NCBI GenBank assembly: GCA_020622165.1
Contig: JACNMN010000001.1
Span: 558,001-622,000 of the forward strand
Length of the DNA: 64,000 nt
Source: Boseongicola sp. H5
Lineage (GTDB): Bacteria; Pseudomonadota; Alphaproteobacteria; Rhodobacterales; Rhodobacteraceae
Direction: 5' to 3'
Below the pieces are notes generated by a model. It did no database searches. It had not been told where the DNA came from and saw only the letters and a program-made list of their open reading frames with translations. How positions within the stretch are numbered: the stretch's first letter is position 1; every line of letters starts with the position of its first letter. This document shows, piece after piece, positions 63,377 through 64,000 of this stretch. The position numbers were made by a program, and so were the translations under genes.

Positions 63377-64000
63377 GGGCAAGGGGTTGATCGACCGCGC
63401 ACACCCGGTTCGGTTCCGCTTCGACGGCGTGAGCTATGGCGGGTTCGAGGGCGACACGGTCGCCTCGGCCCTTCTGGCAAACGGCGTCAGGCTCATGGGC
63501 CGCTCGTTCAAGTATCACCGCCCCCGGGGCGTGCTGACGGCCGGGTCCGAGGAGCCCAATGCCCTGATGGAGATCGGCACGGGCGCGGCCAGAACACCGA
63601 ATGTGCGCGCGACGATGCAGGAGATCTACGAGGGGCTTGAAGCGCGCAGCCAGAACCGCGTCGGCCCGCTTCACAGGGATCTTCTGTCGATCAACGATCT
63701 GTTCCCGGGGGTCCTCGGCGCCGGCTTTTACTACAAAACCTTCATGTGGCCCCGCGCCTTCTGGGAAAAGCTCTACGAGCCGGTCATCCGCCGCGCGGCG
63801 GGTCTGGGTGCGTTATCCGGCCAGCCCGATCCGGGCCGATACGAGAAAGCCTTCGCGCATTGCGACCTTCTGGTGATCGGTGCGGGGCCGACCGGGCTCA
63901 TGGCGGCGCTCACCGCCGCCCGGGCCGGGGCGGACGTGATCCTGGCTGACGAAAACGCACGATTGGGCGGGCGACTCCTGTCTGAAACCGAAGAGATCGG
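63366..64000 (+). CDS. soxA: Sarcosine oxidase subunit alpha, N-terminal part (runs off window)
   Basis: Only the first 211 codons are in the window. The start is MRIEGKGLIDRAHPVRFRFDG, followed by the beta-grasp-like domain (VASALLANGVRLMGRSFKYHRPRGVL) and the beginning of the FAD/NAD fold (LLVIGAGPTGLMAALTAARAG). The gene continues beyond base 64000; soxG (gamma) is expected after it. The full subunit is about 1000 residues in relatives. Confidence 0.93.
   Translation, partial: MRIEGKGLIDRAHPVRFRFDGVSYGGFEGDTVASALLANGVRLMGRSFKYHRPRGVLTAGSEEPNALMEIGTGAARTPNVRATMQEIYEGLEARSQNRVGPLHRDLLSINDLFPGVLGAGFYYKTFMWPRAFWEKLYEPVIRRAAGLGALSGQPDPGRYEKAFAHCDLLVIGAGPTGLMAALTAARAGADVILADENARLGGRLLSETEEI

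Overview
The window reads as chromosomal DNA of a high-GC alphaproteobacterium of the order Rhodobacterales (Roseobacter/Rhodobacter relatives). This is inferred from gene content and order: ruvCAB joined to ybgC-tolQRAB, nrdR-ribD with ribE-ribB-ribH-nusB, a B12-dependent class II ribonucleotide reductase (nrdJ), homospermidine synthase, a type-2 Hint-domain protein, DUF1127 and DUF1489 proteins, and a four-subunit sarcosine oxidase locus. No genus can be named from sequence reading alone. I saw no tRNA, rRNA, CRISPR array, integrase or transposase.

Layout. 1-3.2 kb: end of an aldehyde dehydrogenase fusion, two small membrane proteins, an M20 deacylase. 3.2-10.4 kb (minus): ruvC-ruvA-ruvB-unknown-ybgC-tolQ-tolR-tolA-tolB, covering Holliday-junction processing and the Tol envelope machine; pal does not follow tolB. 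10.4-16 kb: DUF1127 protein, prmA, an MFS transporter, a methyltransferase, homospermidine synthase. 16.1-18.5 kb (plus): a translationally coupled RimB-type protease, RimK ligase and M14 deacylase. 18.6-25.8 kb: rpsD, Hint protein, LpxR-like outer-membrane protein, nrdJ, DUF1489, a Ca/Na antiporter. 26-28.2 kb: an uncharacterised pair, a membrane coiled-coil protein coupled to a ClpP-like serine protease.

28.3-38.4 kb: the riboflavin operon (nrdR, ribD ... ribE, two small unknowns, ribBX, ribH, nusB, all minus), split between ribD and ribE by three capsule genes on the plus strand (kpsS-like, wza/kpsD-like, kpsC-like). The GTP cyclohydrolase half of the RibB fusion lacks its zinc cysteines, so it is a RibBX variant. 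38.8-46.6 kb: housekeeping and small metabolic genes (methyltransferase, dodecin, YjbQ, SDR, DUF2161, rpmB, copper chaperone pair, sirtuin, LMW phosphatase, leucine dehydrogenase with a divergent Lrp regulator).

46.6-53.1 kb is the accessory part. lepA is flanked by a 497-residue protein with an alanine-rich tandem-repeat linker and by a lower-GC P-loop ATPase of the Sll1717 type. About 960 bases without a convincing gene follow: a strongly C-rich, G-poor block with a minus-strand G-quadruplex motif, then a block with repeated UUCG hairpins and a long branched stem that could be a structured RNA. 53-58.6 kb holds small envelope proteins, a hydrolase, pirin and glutamate dehydrogenase. 58.9-61.7 kb is a TadG/TadE-like triad. 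61.8-64 kb is soxB-soxD-soxA, the last running off the window.

Most exact starts were chosen by ribosome-binding sites and stop/start coupling. Functions are assigned by recognising motifs and family sequence patterns, without database searches.
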